The position numbers and the translations under genes were made by a program. From assembly GCF_016765585.1 (NCBI RefSeq), contig NZ_JAESWC010000018.1, positions 583,882 to 647,881 on the forward strand: a stretch of 64,000 nt of DNA. Reading direction: 5' to 3'. The DNA is from Clostridium rhizosphaerae. Lineage in GTDB: Bacteria; Bacillota; Clostridia; Clostridiales; Clostridiaceae. Positions within the stretch are counted from its first letter, which is position 1. Each line of letters starts with the position of its first letter. The notes beneath the pieces are model-generated. The model had not been told where the DNA came from. It did no database searches and saw only the letters and a program-made list of their open reading frames with translations. Below, piece by piece: positions 32,966 to 43,031 of the stretch.

Positions 32966-33699
32966 TCCCGTAGAGTTTCCACTTGAACCTGACCTGGAGC
33001 AGAGCTATTATTCGTCGCTCCAAAAGTAACTGCAGATCCGAAAAGTTCTCCAGATAGTCTGCTTATTACACCTTTTCCAGACATAGATATTGCAATTATT
33101 GGAGCATCAATATATTTTTCTTTTGCAATTCTTGATGCATCTATAAGTGTAATTACGTCTTCTGCAGTGTTTGGCATTACTGCAATTTTAGGAATATCCG
33201 CTCCAAGTTTATAAGCTTTAATCAGTCTGTTAATAATTTCTTCTTTGGATGGCGTTTTATAAAAGTCATGATTTGAAACTATAACAAATATATTATTTTT
33301 ATGTGCCTCATCAATTAACTTCTTAACATCTTTTTCATCATTGAACAGCTCAATATCAACAATATCAATTAACTTTGTTTCAATAACTTCTCTATTTATT
33401 TCCATATAGTATTTAGTGTCAATATCTTTTTTACCGCCCTCTTTAGAGGTTCGCAAAGTAAAAATTAATGGTTTATCACCTAATACTTTACTTATCTCTA
33501 TTAAAGCTTCTTTAACTTTATCTCTTTTCAAAGAATCATTAAAGAAATCAACACGCCATTCTACAATATCTATCCTTTGCTCTTTTAAAAACTCAGCTTC
33601 CACAATTAAATCTGATATGGTTTCACTTACCATTGAAACACAAATCTTAGGCATGCCTTCACCAATTACTGTATTTTTAACATTAACTATCTTACTCAT
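32935..33699 (-). CDS. aroD: Type I 3-dehydroquinate dehydratase
   Basis: A 254-residue TIM-barrel enzyme that dehydrates 3-dehydroquinate. It has IDIVEWRVDFF, FTLRTSKEGG, VSNHDFYKTP with the catalytic His, and PKIAVMPN with the Schiff-base Lys. GSAVTFGA and SAPGQV complete the site. AAAGGATG sits ahead of the ATG at 33699. It is convergent with aroK and the two C-termini are encoded by the same palindrome. Confidence 0.95.
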   Translation of the reverse strand: MSKIVNVKNTVIGEGMPKICVSMVSETISDLIVEAEFLKEQRIDIVEWRVDFFNDSLKRDKVKEALIEISKVLGDKPLIFTLRTSKEGGKKDIDTKYYMEINREVIETKLIDIVDIELFNDEKDVKKLIDEAHKNNIFVIVSNHDFYKTPSKEEIINRLIKAYKLGADIPKIAVMPNTAEDVITLIDASRIAKEKYIDAPIIAISMSGKGVISRLSGELFGSAVTFGATNNSSAPGQVQVETLREIIELLHSSM

Positions 33700-33782
33700 T
33701 TGCTTCATCCTTTATTTATTCAAAAGATATGTTATATAGTCTTAGAATATCTTTTGTTTTGATTAAGTTCAAGCATTATTTA

Positions 33783-33880
33783 TTAAGCTGAGTATTTATA
33801 TTTCTCATACATTTCTCTAAATAGCTTAAGATGAAGTTCTTCATCAAGAATTATTCTAAACTGGTATATTAATAACAAAA
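33783..33880 (-). pseudogene. Possible 3' remnant of a ferritin-like gene
   Basis: A minus-strand frame ending at TAA (33783-33785) reads FRIILDEELHLKLFREMYEK. This resembles the last helix of rubrerythrin/ferritin-like proteins with its E-x-x-H pair. A stop lies about nine codons upstream and no start is present. Confidence 0.3.
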
Positions 33881-33903
33881 TTTATAAAAGCTAATAAAAA
33901 AGG

Positions 33904-33941
33904 TTGACACTTAAATTAGTATATCATAATATATGAATATA
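33904..33941 (+). promoter_or_regulatory. Promoter of the CoA-disulfide reductase gene with overlapping ATATCG-type motif
   Basis: TTGACA (33904-33909), exactly 17 bases, then TAATAT (33927-33932). The motif ATATCATAATATATGAATATA (33921-33941) covers the -10 box, a position where a repressor would block transcription. Confidence 0.7.
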
Positions 33942-33978
33942 GTAATTTATTTTTGACGAAGATTCAAGGAGGATTTGT

Positions 33979-36468
33979 ATGAGCAAAAAGGTTTTAATAG
34001 TTGGTGGAGTTGCAGGAGGTGCCTCTGCTGCGGCTAGACTTAGAAGATTGGATGAAAATGCAGAGATTATTATGTTTGAAAGAGATGAATATATATCTTT
34101 TGCAAACTGTGGTCTTCCTTATTACATTGGAGAAACTATAAAAGATAGAACTAAGCTTCTTGTTCAAACGCCTGAAGCTATGAAAGCTAGATTTAATATA
34201 GATGTAAGAAACAACAGTGAAGTTACTAATATAGATACAATAAATAAAAAAGTTACTGTTAAAAGCAAAACAAAGGGTGCTTATGAAGAAAGCTATGATT
34301 ACTTAATATTGTCCCCTGGAGCTAAGGCACTAAGACCTAATATCCCAGGAATAAACAGCGATAAGATATTTACACTTAGAAATATTCCAGATACTGATGC
34401 AATAAAGGGATATGTGGACAAAAAAGGCATAGATAGTGCTGTTGTTATAGGCGGCGGGTACGTTGGAGTTGAAATGGCTGAAAACTTAAGAGAAAGAGGA
34501 TTAAGTGTAACTCTTGTTGAAGCGGCTCCTCACGTTCTTGCTCCTTTTGATTCTGACATGGTAGTTATGGCTGAAAAGGAGCTAGTTGAAAATGGAGTAA
34601 ATCTAATACTAAATGATGGAGTAAAAGCTTTCAATGAGATTAATAATCAGATTGAAGTTACCTTAAACAGCGATACTAAATTAAATGCAGACATTATTAT
34701 ACTAGCTATTGGTGTTGCTCCAGATACAAGCTTTTTAAAAGACAGCGGTTTGGATTTTGGTCCAAGAGGTCATATTGTAGTTAATGAAAAAATGGAGACT
34801 AATATTGATGGAATTTATGCTGTAGGTGATGCTGTTGAAGTTATAGATTTTGTTACTAAACAAAAAACCGCAATTCCTCTGGCAGGGCCTGCCAACAAGC
34901 AGGGAAGAATAGCTGCTGACAATGTTGCAGGTTTAAATTCAACCTATAAAGGAACACAAGGCACTTCAGTAATTAAAATTTTCGGTTTAACTGCCGCAGG
35001 TACTGGAGCTAATGAAAGAACTCTTCAAAGATCTAATATTCCTTATAAGGTAATATATGTACATCCTGTTTCTCATGCTTCTTACTATCCTGGAGCTATG
35101 CCTATGTCACTTAAACTTATTTTTAATGAAGAAGGCAAAATTTTAGGTGCACAAGCAATAGGCTATGATGGAGTAGATAAAAGGATAGATGTTATAGCAA
35201 CTGTTATAAGACTTAATGGTACTGTTGATGATTTAACTGAATTGGAATTGTCCTATGCTCCTCCATTTTCTTCAGCTAAAGATCCTGTTAACATGGCTGG
35301 CTTTGTTGCTCAAAATGTATTAGCCGGAAGAACTCATGTATTGACTTGGAAGGATATCGAGGAGTACAGTAGTGAAGACTATATTCTTGTAGATGTTCGT
35401 ACTGGAGAAGAATTTAATAACGGTCATATTGAGGGAGCTATAAATATTCCAGTAGACGACTTAAGAGAAAGACTTGGAGAACTAGATAAGAATAAGACTA
35501 TAGTTGAATACTGCCAGGTAGGGTTAAGAGGATATATTGCAGACAGAATATTAAGTCAGCACGGCTTTAAAGTATTAAATGTTACTGGTGGATATAAAAC
35601 CACTTCAACACTTAATTATAATCCAGCTAAGATTAGTTCTAAAAACATAAACAAAAGTACTTCTAACTACGCTGCATTTACCATTGACCCTGATACTCAA
35701 GCAGTAAAAAAAGATAAATTTTCAAATGGTGAATATGATAAAGAGCTGGATGCCTGCGGGCTTTGCTGCCCTGGACCTTTAATGCAAGTAAAGGCATCTA
35801 TGGATGATTTAAAGGATGATCAAATACTAAAAGTTTGTGCCTCTGACCCTGGTTTTTATGAAGATATTAAAGCCTGGTGCAAAAGGACTAATAATGAGCT
35901 TGTAGATATATCTAAAAATGGCGGAAATATTACTGCCTTTATCAAAAAAAACACCAGCAGCGAAGCTGTGAATAAAAACATGTCAGCCTTTTCAGCAAAG
36001 GATAATAAAACAATGGTTGTATTTAGCGGCGATTTAGATAAGGCAATTGCTTCCTTTATTATCGCTAATGGAGCAGCTTCCATGGGTAAAAAAGTAACCA
36101 TGTTCTTTACCTTCTGGGGACTTAATATTTTAAGAAAACATGAAAAGATTAGTGTCCAAAAGGGATTAATGGATAAGATGTTTGGTATGATGATGCCTAG
36201 AGGCAGCAAAAGACTTAAGCTTTCAAACATGAATATGATGGGCATGGGCGGCAAGATGATCAGAAAGGTTATGAAAGATAAAAATATTTCTTCCCTTGAA
36301 GATTTAATCCAATCAGCTATTGACAGTGGAATTGAAATTGTTGCCTGTCAAATGTCAATGGATGTTATGGGACTTAAAAAGGAAGAACTTATAGATGGAG
36401 TAAAAATCGGTGGAGTTGGCTATTATTTAGGCGAAGCTGAAGATTCTAATGTTAACTTATTTATATAA
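33979..36468 (+). CDS. CoA-disulfide reductase - rhodanese - TusA - DsrE four-domain protein
   Basis: An 829-residue fusion. Residues 1-445 are a CoA-disulfide/polysulfide reductase: FAD motif GGVAGGASAAARLRR, redox C44 in FANCGLPYY, NAD motif GGGYVGVEMAE and AVGDAVE. Residues about 450-545 are a rhodanese (VDVRTGEEFNNGHIEG; Cys about 511 in EYCQVGLRG). Residues about 588-660 are a TusA domain (DACGLCCPGP). Residues about 672-829 are a DsrE/DsrF-like domain with a Met-rich loop near MFGMMMPRG. The chain can reduce and relay sulfane sulfur. AAGGAGG precedes the ATG. Single gene with its own promoter and terminator. Confidence 0.93.
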   Translation: MSKKVLIVGGVAGGASAAARLRRLDENAEIIMFERDEYISFANCGLPYYIGETIKDRTKLLVQTPEAMKARFNIDVRNNSEVTNIDTINKKVTVKSKTKGAYEESYDYLILSPGAKALRPNIPGINSDKIFTLRNIPDTDAIKGYVDKKGIDSAVVIGGGYVGVEMAENLRERGLSVTLVEAAPHVLAPFDSDMVVMAEKELVENGVNLILNDGVKAFNEINNQIEVTLNSDTKLNADIIILAIGVAPDTSFLKDSGLDFGPRGHIVVNEKMETNIDGIYAVGDAVEVIDFVTKQKTAIPLAGPANKQGRIAADNVAGLNSTYKGTQGTSVIKIFGLTAAGTGANERTLQRSNIPYKVIYVHPVSHASYYPGAMPMSLKLIFNEEGKILGAQAIGYDGVDKRIDVIATVIRLNGTVDDLTELELSYAPPFSSAKDPVNMAGFVAQNVLAGRTHVLTWKDIEEYSSEDYILVDVRTGEEFNNGHIEGAINIPVDDLRERLGELDKNKTIVEYCQVGLRGYIADRILSQHGFKVLNVTGGYKTTSTLNYNPAKISSKNINKSTSNYAAFTIDPDTQAVKKDKFSNGEYDKELDACGLCCPGPLMQVKASMDDLKDDQILKVCASDPGFYEDIKAWCKRTNNELVDISKNGGNITAFIKKNTSSEAVNKNMSAFSAKDNKTMVVFSGDLDKAIASFIIANGAASMGKKVTMFFTFWGLNILRKHEKISVQKGLMDKMFGMMMPRGSKRLKLSNMNMMGMGGKMIRKVMKDKNISSLEDLIQSAIDSGIEIVACQMSMDVMGLKKEELIDGVKIGGVGYYLGEAEDSNVNLFI

Positions 36469-36497
36469 ATAAATTCTCTGCTAAATTATTATAAAAT

Positions 36498-36543
36498 AAG
36501 GCAGTATCAGTAGATTATTCAAATCAATTGATACTGCCTTTTC
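36498..36543 (+). terminator. Terminator of the four-domain sulfur protein gene
   Basis: AAGGCAGTATCA and TGATACTGCCTT are perfect 12-base arms followed by TT. Confidence 0.9.
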
Positions 36544-36590
36544 TCTAAGACACCTTGTCAATATATAAACTTAGGTGTTTACAGCATAAC

Positions 36591-37007
36591 TTATTTCCAT
36601 ATCATAACAAAAGTACCTGCAGTAATTAATAATCCGGCAATTAAAGTCTTAGCAGTAAATTTCTCTCCCAATATGATAAATGATAATATTAAGGTAAGAA
36701 CAATACTTGACTTGTCAATAGGTGCAACCTGAGATACTTTTCCTATTGCTATAGCTTTATAATAAAATACCCAGGATAATCCTGTAGCAAGTCCTGATAA
36801 GATTAGAAATACCCAGCTTTTCCTGCTTAAACTTGTAATACCGCTTTGAGCTCCAGTTGCAAAAACAATAGACCAAGCTAATATAATGATTACTACTGTG
36901 CGTATTGCTGTTGCCAAATTAGAATCTACACCCTTTATTCCAATTTTCGCAAGAATTGAAGTTAATGCAGCAAATACTGCCGATAGTATTGCATACAATT
37001 TCCACAT
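36591..37007 (-). CDS. EamA/DMT-family small transporter
   Basis: A 138-residue membrane protein with five hydrophobic segments, equal to a half-size EamA domain (AILSAVFAALTSILAKIGIKG at the start, IDKSSIVLTLILSFIILGE later). Half-size members work as dimers. The substrate is unknown. AGGAGTG precedes the ATG. Confidence 0.85.
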   Translation of the reverse strand: MWKLYAILSAVFAALTSILAKIGIKGVDSNLATAIRTVVIIILAWSIVFATGAQSGITSLSRKSWVFLILSGLATGLSWVFYYKAIAIGKVSQVAPIDKSSIVLTLILSFIILGEKFTAKTLIAGLLITAGTFVMIWK

Positions 37008-37050
37008 ATTTATGCACTCCTCCCATATATACTCTTATCTATTATGTCAA

Positions 37051-38415
37051 TTACTTCTGAAATGTAACAATTACTTTTGTCCCTTCTCCTAAACTGCTTT
37101 GAACTTCTATGCCTGCACTATGAAGGTTTATTATGTTTCTGACAATTGTTAAACCAATACCGCTGCCTTCTGTTTTATGTCTGCTTATGTCTCCTCTATA
37201 AAGCCTCTCATATATAAAAGGCAAGTCCCTTTCTTCTATCCCTATTCCATTATCAATTATTTCTGCCATGACTCTATTTTCTTTTTCATATATAGCTACT
37301 GTAACTTTTCCGCCTTCTCCAGTAAATTTTATAGCGTTTGATATCAAATTGATAAATACCTGCTTTAGCTTATCCTTGTCCCCAGTAATATAATAATGTT
37401 TATTATTCTGTAAATCACATATTAAATCAATTTTTTTGTTTTCAGCCTCCATATAAAAATCGCTGCATACACCTTTTATGAGATCATCCAAAGCTATTTT
37501 TTCAAAATTCAGCTTTTCTGATTCTGCTTCAAACTGCTTTAAAACATTTAAATTATCTAAAAGTCTGCTGAACCTTATAACTTCTTCATTAAGACCATTT
37601 AATCTTTCTGTTGTTACAGGAAATATACCATCAATCATAGCTTCCAAATTATTTTGTAGTATGTTTAAAGGCGTTCTTATTTCGTGAGATATATCAGCAA
37701 CCAACCTTTTCCTAAGCATATCCTGCTGTTTTAATTTTCCAGCCAATATATTAACATTTCTTCTAAGACTTTCAAGTTCTTCTATGTTGCTTCTTGTTTT
37801 TAATTTTGTATCAAAATCACCTTTTGAAAGTTTAGAATACATATTTGCAACTTCTTTTATAGGCATAGAAAACTGCTTAGAAAAATAAAGGCTTATAGCA
37901 ATTACAATAATTAAAGTTGTAAGACCGCTGGCAATTATACTTTTGTTTATAGAAGTTTTAAAATTAACATCCTCTTCAGACATTAATACCGAAGAATATT
38001 GTCCTATATTAACATATCCAACAACCTTATTATCTGTAACTATTTCAAAAGTTTTTGTAGAATACACTCCCTTATCATTGGTAATCATAGTTTTAAAATG
38101 AAGACTGTTTCTAATGTCATTCGGATCCATTCCCCAAATAACTTTTTTATCGCTGTCTAACAAGGATAAACAGTAATTTCCCATGTATGCTTCATGCATT
38201 AATTCTGCACCAGAGGTTTCTATCCACTTCCCATCTCTTTTGTAAACCTCTTGGAAATAGGAAACAATCCTTTCATACCTTTTATCTTGAATATCCTTCA
38301 TATATAAATCAAATTTGTTATTTATAGTTAAGTTTACGAACAAAGTTATAATAAAAATAGCTGAAATAGAGCAAATAACAAATAATATACTTAATCTTTT
38401 TCTAATAGTCTGCAT
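37051..38415 (-). CDS. Sensor histidine kinase
   Basis: A 454-residue kinase: helix 1 (about 9-28), an extracytoplasmic sensor domain, helix 2 (about 160-180), HAMP, DHp with ADISHEIRTPLNILQNN, and an ATPase domain with DNGIGIEERD and GSGIGLTIV. Its ATG follows the response-regulator stop with no gap, so translation is coupled. The BaeS/ResE-like layout gives no direct ligand clue. Confidence 0.92.
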   Translation of the reverse strand: MQTIRKRLSILFVICSISAIFIITLFVNLTINNKFDLYMKDIQDKRYERIVSYFQEVYKRDGKWIETSGAELMHEAYMGNYCLSLLDSDKKVIWGMDPNDIRNSLHFKTMITNDKGVYSTKTFEIVTDNKVVGYVNIGQYSSVLMSEEDVNFKTSINKSIIASGLTTLIIVIAISLYFSKQFSMPIKEVANMYSKLSKGDFDTKLKTRSNIEELESLRRNVNILAGKLKQQDMLRKRLVADISHEIRTPLNILQNNLEAMIDGIFPVTTERLNGLNEEVIRFSRLLDNLNVLKQFEAESEKLNFEKIALDDLIKGVCSDFYMEAENKKIDLICDLQNNKHYYITGDKDKLKQVFINLISNAIKFTGEGGKVTVAIYEKENRVMAEIIDNGIGIEERDLPFIYERLYRGDISRHKTEGSGIGLTIVRNIINLHSAGIEVQSSLGEGTKVIVTFQK

Positions 38416-39102
38416 CTATTTTTCACCACCAAATTTATAACCTACTTTTGTAACAGTTATAATATATTTAGGATTTTTAGTATCCTCTTCAATTTTTTTT
38501 CGTATATTTTTAATATGCACATCTATTGTTCTGTCAAATCCTTCAAAGTCTTCTCCAAACACCTTGTTTATAAGCTGTTCTCTTGTTAGGACTCTGCCTT
38601 TGTTTACTATAAGGAAATACAGTATATCAAACTCATTTGGTGTAAAAGGTACTTCTTCTCCTTCCACCTTAACAATTCTTCCTTCATAGTCTACCTCTAG
38701 ATTTCCATCACTAAATATAAAAGTATCTTTTTTACTCAGAGATCCTAATCTTCTAAACAGAGCATTAACTCTTGCTGTCAGTTCCCTAGGGCTAAAAGGC
38801 TTCACTAAATACTCATCAGCACCAATATTTAGTCCTTCTATTCTATCCTCCAAAGCCCCTTTAGCAGTCAGCATAAATATATGTACATCAGATTTTTTTC
38901 TTAATACACTGCAGACTGCTTCTCCTGTTATGTCAGGCAGCATCAAATCTAAAATTACAAGACTAATATCATTAGAATTAAATATATCTATTCCTTTTAA
39001 CCCGCTTACGGATGAATAAACTGTATAGCCTTCTTTTTGAAGATAGGCCGTTAAAACCTCTGAAACCTTTTCTTCATCCTCTATTATTAAAATACTGTTC
39101 AC
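38416..39102 (-). CDS. OmpR-family response regulator
   Basis: A 228-residue regulator: receiver with EDEEKV, phosphoacceptor in LVILDLMLPD, EYLVKPFSP, and winged helix FTPNEFDILYFL, GFDRTIDVHIKNIRKK. I chose a GTG start (39102) because AAGGAGAG lies at normal distance ahead; an upstream in-frame ATG lacks a site. It precedes and is coupled to its kinase. Confidence 0.9.
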   Translation of the reverse strand: MNSILIIEDEEKVSEVLTAYLQKEGYTVYSSVSGLKGIDIFNSNDISLVILDLMLPDITGEAVCSVLRKKSDVHIFMLTAKGALEDRIEGLNIGADEYLVKPFSPRELTARVNALFRRLGSLSKKDTFIFSDGNLEVDYEGRIVKVEGEEVPFTPNEFDILYFLIVNKGRVLTREQLINKVFGEDFEGFDRTIDVHIKNIRKKIEEDTKNPKYIITVTKVGYKFGGEK

Positions 39103-39389
39103 TATTCTTCTCTCCTTATACTTTTTATCTATCATTAAAAATTAGATTCATTATAGCACTTTCTTTTAAAGATATTATAAAGATTTTGTAATATCGCTAA
39201 AGTTATGAATAACATAAATTTGATTATAAACTTCTTTATATTATGATATCATATTAATAACATACCAACTCATAGTTTCAATTGGCAAATCATTATTTAA
39301 GCGAGCAAAAATCCTTATGTTTTTGAAGATTTCTGATAAGCCTAAATGCCTGATTTACTTTGAAATCTATATAGGAAAGGACGTTATTA

Positions 39390-40175
39390 ATGATTAAACT
39401 TATTGCAAGCGACATGGATGGAACTCTATTAGATGATAAAGATAACCTTCCTAAAGAATTTTTCCAAATTGCCAAAAGGTTAAAAGAAAAAAATATAATT
39501 TTTGCTGCTGCCAGCGGAAGACAATACTTCAATCTCTTAAATAAGTTTTTCCAAATTAAAGATGACATTTTATTTATAGCTGAAAACGGCAGCTATATTG
39601 TTTATAAAAATGAGGAACAATATTCAAGCACTCTAGATAAAAAAATAATCGAGTCACTTTTAAACGTAGCAAGACAAATTGAAGGCTGTGAGATAATTCT
39701 CTGTGGAAAAAAATCTGCTTATGTTGAAAAAGATTATTCAAAATTTATATCTGAAGTTGAGCGCTATTATCTTAAATATGAAATAGTAGAAAGCTTAGAT
39801 GATGTTGAAGATGATATATTAAAATTTACTATATGCGATTTTATAGATGCCGCTGAAAACTCAAACAATATAATTACCTCTCTATTTGGAGATGATCTTC
39901 AAATTTCAGTTTCGGGTAAAATATGGCTTGATATAATAAATAAAGATATTAATAAAGGAGTTGCTATTAAGTTTCTACAGCAAAAATTTAATATAGGACC
40001 TGAAGAAACCATGGTTTTTGGAGATTATTTTAATGATATACAAATGTTAGATTCAGCCTATTATAGCTATGCTATGGAAAATGCACCAGAAGAGGTTAAA
40101 AATCATGCTAGATTTATCACAAAAAGTAATACTGATAACGGAGTTCTTGAAGTTATAAAGAAAAAAATACTTTAG
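39390..40175 (+). CDS. Cof-type HAD-IIB hydrolase
   Basis: A 261-residue HAD phosphatase: motif I SDMDGTLLDD, motif II in AAASGRQ, motif III Lys and motif IV FGDYFNDIQML. The C2 cap places it among sugar-phosphate and flavin-nucleotide phosphatases (YidA/Cof group). The substrate is not predictable. AGGAAAGG precedes the ATG. The spacer 39103-39389 holds no gene that I can support. Confidence 0.9.
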   Translation: MIKLIASDMDGTLLDDKDNLPKEFFQIAKRLKEKNIIFAAASGRQYFNLLNKFFQIKDDILFIAENGSYIVYKNEEQYSSTLDKKIIESLLNVARQIEGCEIILCGKKSAYVEKDYSKFISEVERYYLKYEIVESLDDVEDDILKFTICDFIDAAENSNNIITSLFGDDLQISVSGKIWLDIINKDINKGVAIKFLQQKFNIGPEETMVFGDYFNDIQMLDSAYYSYAMENAPEEVKNHARFITKSNTDNGVLEVIKKKIL

Positions 40176-40210
40176 GAAACAGATAGATTCTGTTTCCTAA
40201 AATATTTTTA
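40173..40210 (+). terminator. Terminator of the HAD hydrolase gene
   Basis: TAGGAAACAGA and TCTGTTTCCTA arms followed by AAATATTTTTA. The stop TAG forms the start of the left arm. Confidence 0.85.
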
Positions 40211-40320
40211 TTAATTTAGATAATACCTTAGAGTGATATATAATATAACTTATTATTTATTAATACAAAAGTTATCATACCTAGAGTTGTTCCAGAATCA
40301 AAAAAGTTTCTTAGTATTTG

Positions 40321-42033
40321 CTATAAATCGAATATGGAAACTGATTTTGTTAATTTATCAACCATATTGCCTTGCTCTTGTATAGAACTGACTATTTGTT
40401 GAATAGAAGCAGTCTGTTCTTCAGCAGAGGTATGTACAATCTTAGTTATACTGGAAGCTTCTTCAGTAATGTCACTAATATGATTGATTGCTATAACTAC
40501 CTGCTCCTCTACCTGTTTAACTTTGTTTAAATTATCTTTTAGCATTACTACTTCTCCAATTAATATATCTGTCGAAGTCTTAATCTCATTAAATGCAGTT
40601 TCTGTTTTTTGCATAGAACTTTCAGAAAGATGAGTAAGTTTTTTACTTTCTTCCATGTTTTCTTGTGTTTTTAATATAATGTCAATTGTTTGTTCTACCA
40701 ATACATTTATAGTTTCTGTTGCTGTTTTTGACTGCTCTGCTAATTTTCTTACTTCATCTGCAACTACTGTAAAACCTAATCCTGATTCACCAGCTCTTGC
40801 AGCTTCAATTGAAGCGTTTAAGGCTAACAAATTTGTTTTGTCTGCTATAGATTTTATAGTATTAGTTATATCTTTTATTGAATTTGAGCTATGAAATAGC
40901 TTGTCTATACCTTCAGCTACCATCATTGTATGTTCTACATTATTATTGATTTTAGCCCTTAAATCTTCTAAGGATCTTAACCCTGATTCATTGCTTTTCT
41001 TCATTAAGTCTGTATTAGTTACTGTATTTTTAACTTGTTTTTTCATTTCACTAATTTTTTCTATTAATATATTTATAATATTTTCACATTCCTTAATTTC
41101 TTTTGTCTGTTCCTCTGCTCCTAAAGATACATTTGACACTGAGCTTGATATTTCATCGCTAGCTAAACCAAGCTGCTCCGAAGTAGAAGAAATGCTATTT
41201 GATGTTACATTAAGAGTTTCAATCATATTAGTTATATTAATCAATAAGCTTCTTATATTTTTTATTGTTAGGTTAACACTGTCTGCTATATCTCTTATTT
41301 CATCGTTTGTTTTTACACTGCATTCTATGTTTAAGTTTCCTTCTCCTAGAAGTTTTACACTGTCTGAAACCTCTCTAATACTGTTAATAAGTTTATTTAT
41401 AAATAATTGAATAAATAATGTACCGATTAATATAAATACAATAGTAGTGGCCCCTATTATTATATTAACCTTGAATATAACCTTTTTAGTACTGCTTTGA
41501 TCAACTCCGGTAAACCACATACCAACTTTTTTTCCACTTCCATCACTTATAGGTATAAATTTTGCTTTGTATTGATTATTATCAATAGTTATGTCTGTAA
41601 CGTATTCTTTTCCCTGATCCAAAACTTGCTTTTTTACTGTATCTGATATTTTTATATCTGAAATTCTGCTTCCCTTTTTATCCTTAATACTAGAAGATAC
41701 ACTTTCAATCCCATTAAAAATTACAGAAGCAGTACCCGTTTCTTTAGAAATTTTATCTACAATAATAGTATCAGTTTCAAGAGGTATATCACCTCTATAA
41801 AGTTTTTCATTCATTAATACAAAATCACCATTAAACGCCTGATTTAGAAAGGATATTCCTGTTTTTGAAGCAACATTTAACTGTTGTATTTGATTGTCAT
41901 CAGCCAGTTTCCTTACCTGCATGTTTGCAACTAAAAAAATTGTAATACTAAAAATACATAATAAAGATATGTACGCTATCATTAACTTTCCTTTAATTTT
42001 AAGTGTCAATTTCTTCTTAGTAAATAACTTCAT
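40321..42033 (-). CDS. Methyl-accepting chemotaxis protein with Cache-type sensor
   Basis: A 570-residue chemoreceptor: helix 1 (about 12-33), an extracytoplasmic domain of the Cache type (VNFNGI-like region through MWFTGVDQS), helix 2 (about 192-215), HAMP and a signalling hairpin containing [26 protein letters not shown] fixes the ATG at 42033; the longer frame has no site. The ligand is unknown; such Cache domains often bind small acids or amino acids. Confidence 0.9.
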   Translation of the reverse strand: MKLFTKKKLTLKIKGKLMIAYISLLCIFSITIFLVANMQVRKLADDNQIQQLNVASKTGISFLNQAFNGDFVLMNEKLYRGDIPLETDTIIVDKISKETGTASVIFNGIESVSSSIKDKKGSRISDIKISDTVKKQVLDQGKEYVTDITIDNNQYKAKFIPISDGSGKKVGMWFTGVDQSSTKKVIFKVNIIIGATTIVFILIGTLFIQLFINKLINSIREVSDSVKLLGEGNLNIECSVKTNDEIRDIADSVNLTIKNIRSLLINITNMIETLNVTSNSISSTSEQLGLASDEISSSVSNVSLGAEEQTKEIKECENIINILIEKISEMKKQVKNTVTNTDLMKKSNESGLRSLEDLRAKINNNVEHTMMVAEGIDKLFHSSNSIKDITNTIKSIADKTNLLALNASIEAARAGESGLGFTVVADEVRKLAEQSKTATETINVLVEQTIDIILKTQENMEESKKLTHLSESSMQKTETAFNEIKTSTDILIGEVVMLKDNLNKVKQVEEQVVIAINHISDITEEASSITKIVHTSAEEQTASIQQIVSSIQEQGNMVDKLTKSVSIFDL

Positions 42034-42165
42034 ATGTTTATACACTCCTTCATAGAACTTATTAGTAAAGTAATCCGTACAAAAGAAGTGTAACACTCTT
42101 ATTTTTTCTTCATGCTAAGTTCCAGTTATATTTAGGTTAAGATTCCAACAGATTAATAAAATGCA

Positions 42166-42212
42166 AAATGAACTGCTCTTACAATACAGTGCTTTGTAAA
42201 AACAGTTCATTT
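42166..42212 (-). terminator. Terminator of the pst-phoU operon
   Basis: AAATGAACTG and CAGTTCATTT perfect arms with an inner TTACA/TGTAA stem, 88 bases past the phoU stop. Confidence 0.7.
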
Positions 42213-42299
42213 ACAACTAATTATAAACATATTCAGTTATATACTCTTACTTAGCACTTCTAACTAATGATGCTAAATATAAACTATCTATTAAAAATA

Positions 42300-42956
42300 T
42301 TATTCATTTAAGTCAACATGCTCTCCAGTTACAAGATAAATAGTCCATTCGCATATATTAGTTGTATGATCTGCAGCTCTTTCAAGAAACTTGCATATAA
42401 ATAAAAATTGAGTTGCTTGATTTATAGTAGATGGATCTTTCATCATAATTTGGAGCAATTCTTTGAAAACTTGTTTATATAAAGCATCAATTTGATCATC
42501 CATTTTACAGGTTGCATAAGCTTTTTCCACATTACCTTCAACATAAGCATCAAGTGCCTGTTTTATCATTTCCTTCACTATTTCAGCCATTCTTGGTATA
42601 TCTACAAGCTGCTTAATATATTTTTCGCCTTTAAGCCTTTTTGTAATCTTTGCTATATCCACAGCATAGTCTGCCATTCTCTCAAGGTCTGTTACTAACT
42701 TTATAGTAGTAAATATATTTCTTAAATCCTGAGCTAAAGGCTGCTGTGTAGCAATTAATTTTATACATTTACTTTCTATTTCCTTTTGGAAATCATCGAC
42801 TATATCATCATTTTTTATTATTTTTTCTGCTAGATCGCAATTTTGATTAACTAGAGCATCTATGCATTGATATATCTGTTTTTCTACAACACTTCCCATT
42901 CTCAAAATATCATTATGCAGCTCATGCAAGTTTGTATCAAAGGAGTTTCTAGTCAT
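42300..42956 (-). CDS. phoU: Phosphate transport regulator
   Basis: A 218-residue, two-repeat helical protein with the PhoU metal-site motifs DLERMADYAVDIA and FLERAADHTTNICEW. It links PstSCAB to the phosphate sensor kinase and represses phosphate uptake when phosphate is plentiful. GAGGTGAG precedes the ATG. It is the last gene of pstSCAB-phoU, all in one direction. Confidence 0.96.
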   Translation of the reverse strand: MTRNSFDTNLHELHNDILRMGSVVEKQIYQCIDALVNQNCDLAEKIIKNDDIVDDFQKEIESKCIKLIATQQPLAQDLRNIFTTIKLVTDLERMADYAVDIAKITKRLKGEKYIKQLVDIPRMAEIVKEMIKQALDAYVEGNVEKAYATCKMDDQIDALYKQVFKELLQIMMKDPSTINQATQFLFICKFLERAADHTTNICEWTIYLVTGEHVDLNE

Positions 42957-43031
42957 TAACCGCTCACCTCTTTATTATTCATTGATATGTTATATATTAT
43001 ATTGATTTTGTAAACAATTGCAATATATCTG

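Noticed and set aside
40655..41410. Long plus-strand frames opposite the chemoreceptor
   Set aside because: They are shadows of the MCP coding sequence on the minus strand and have no start signals.
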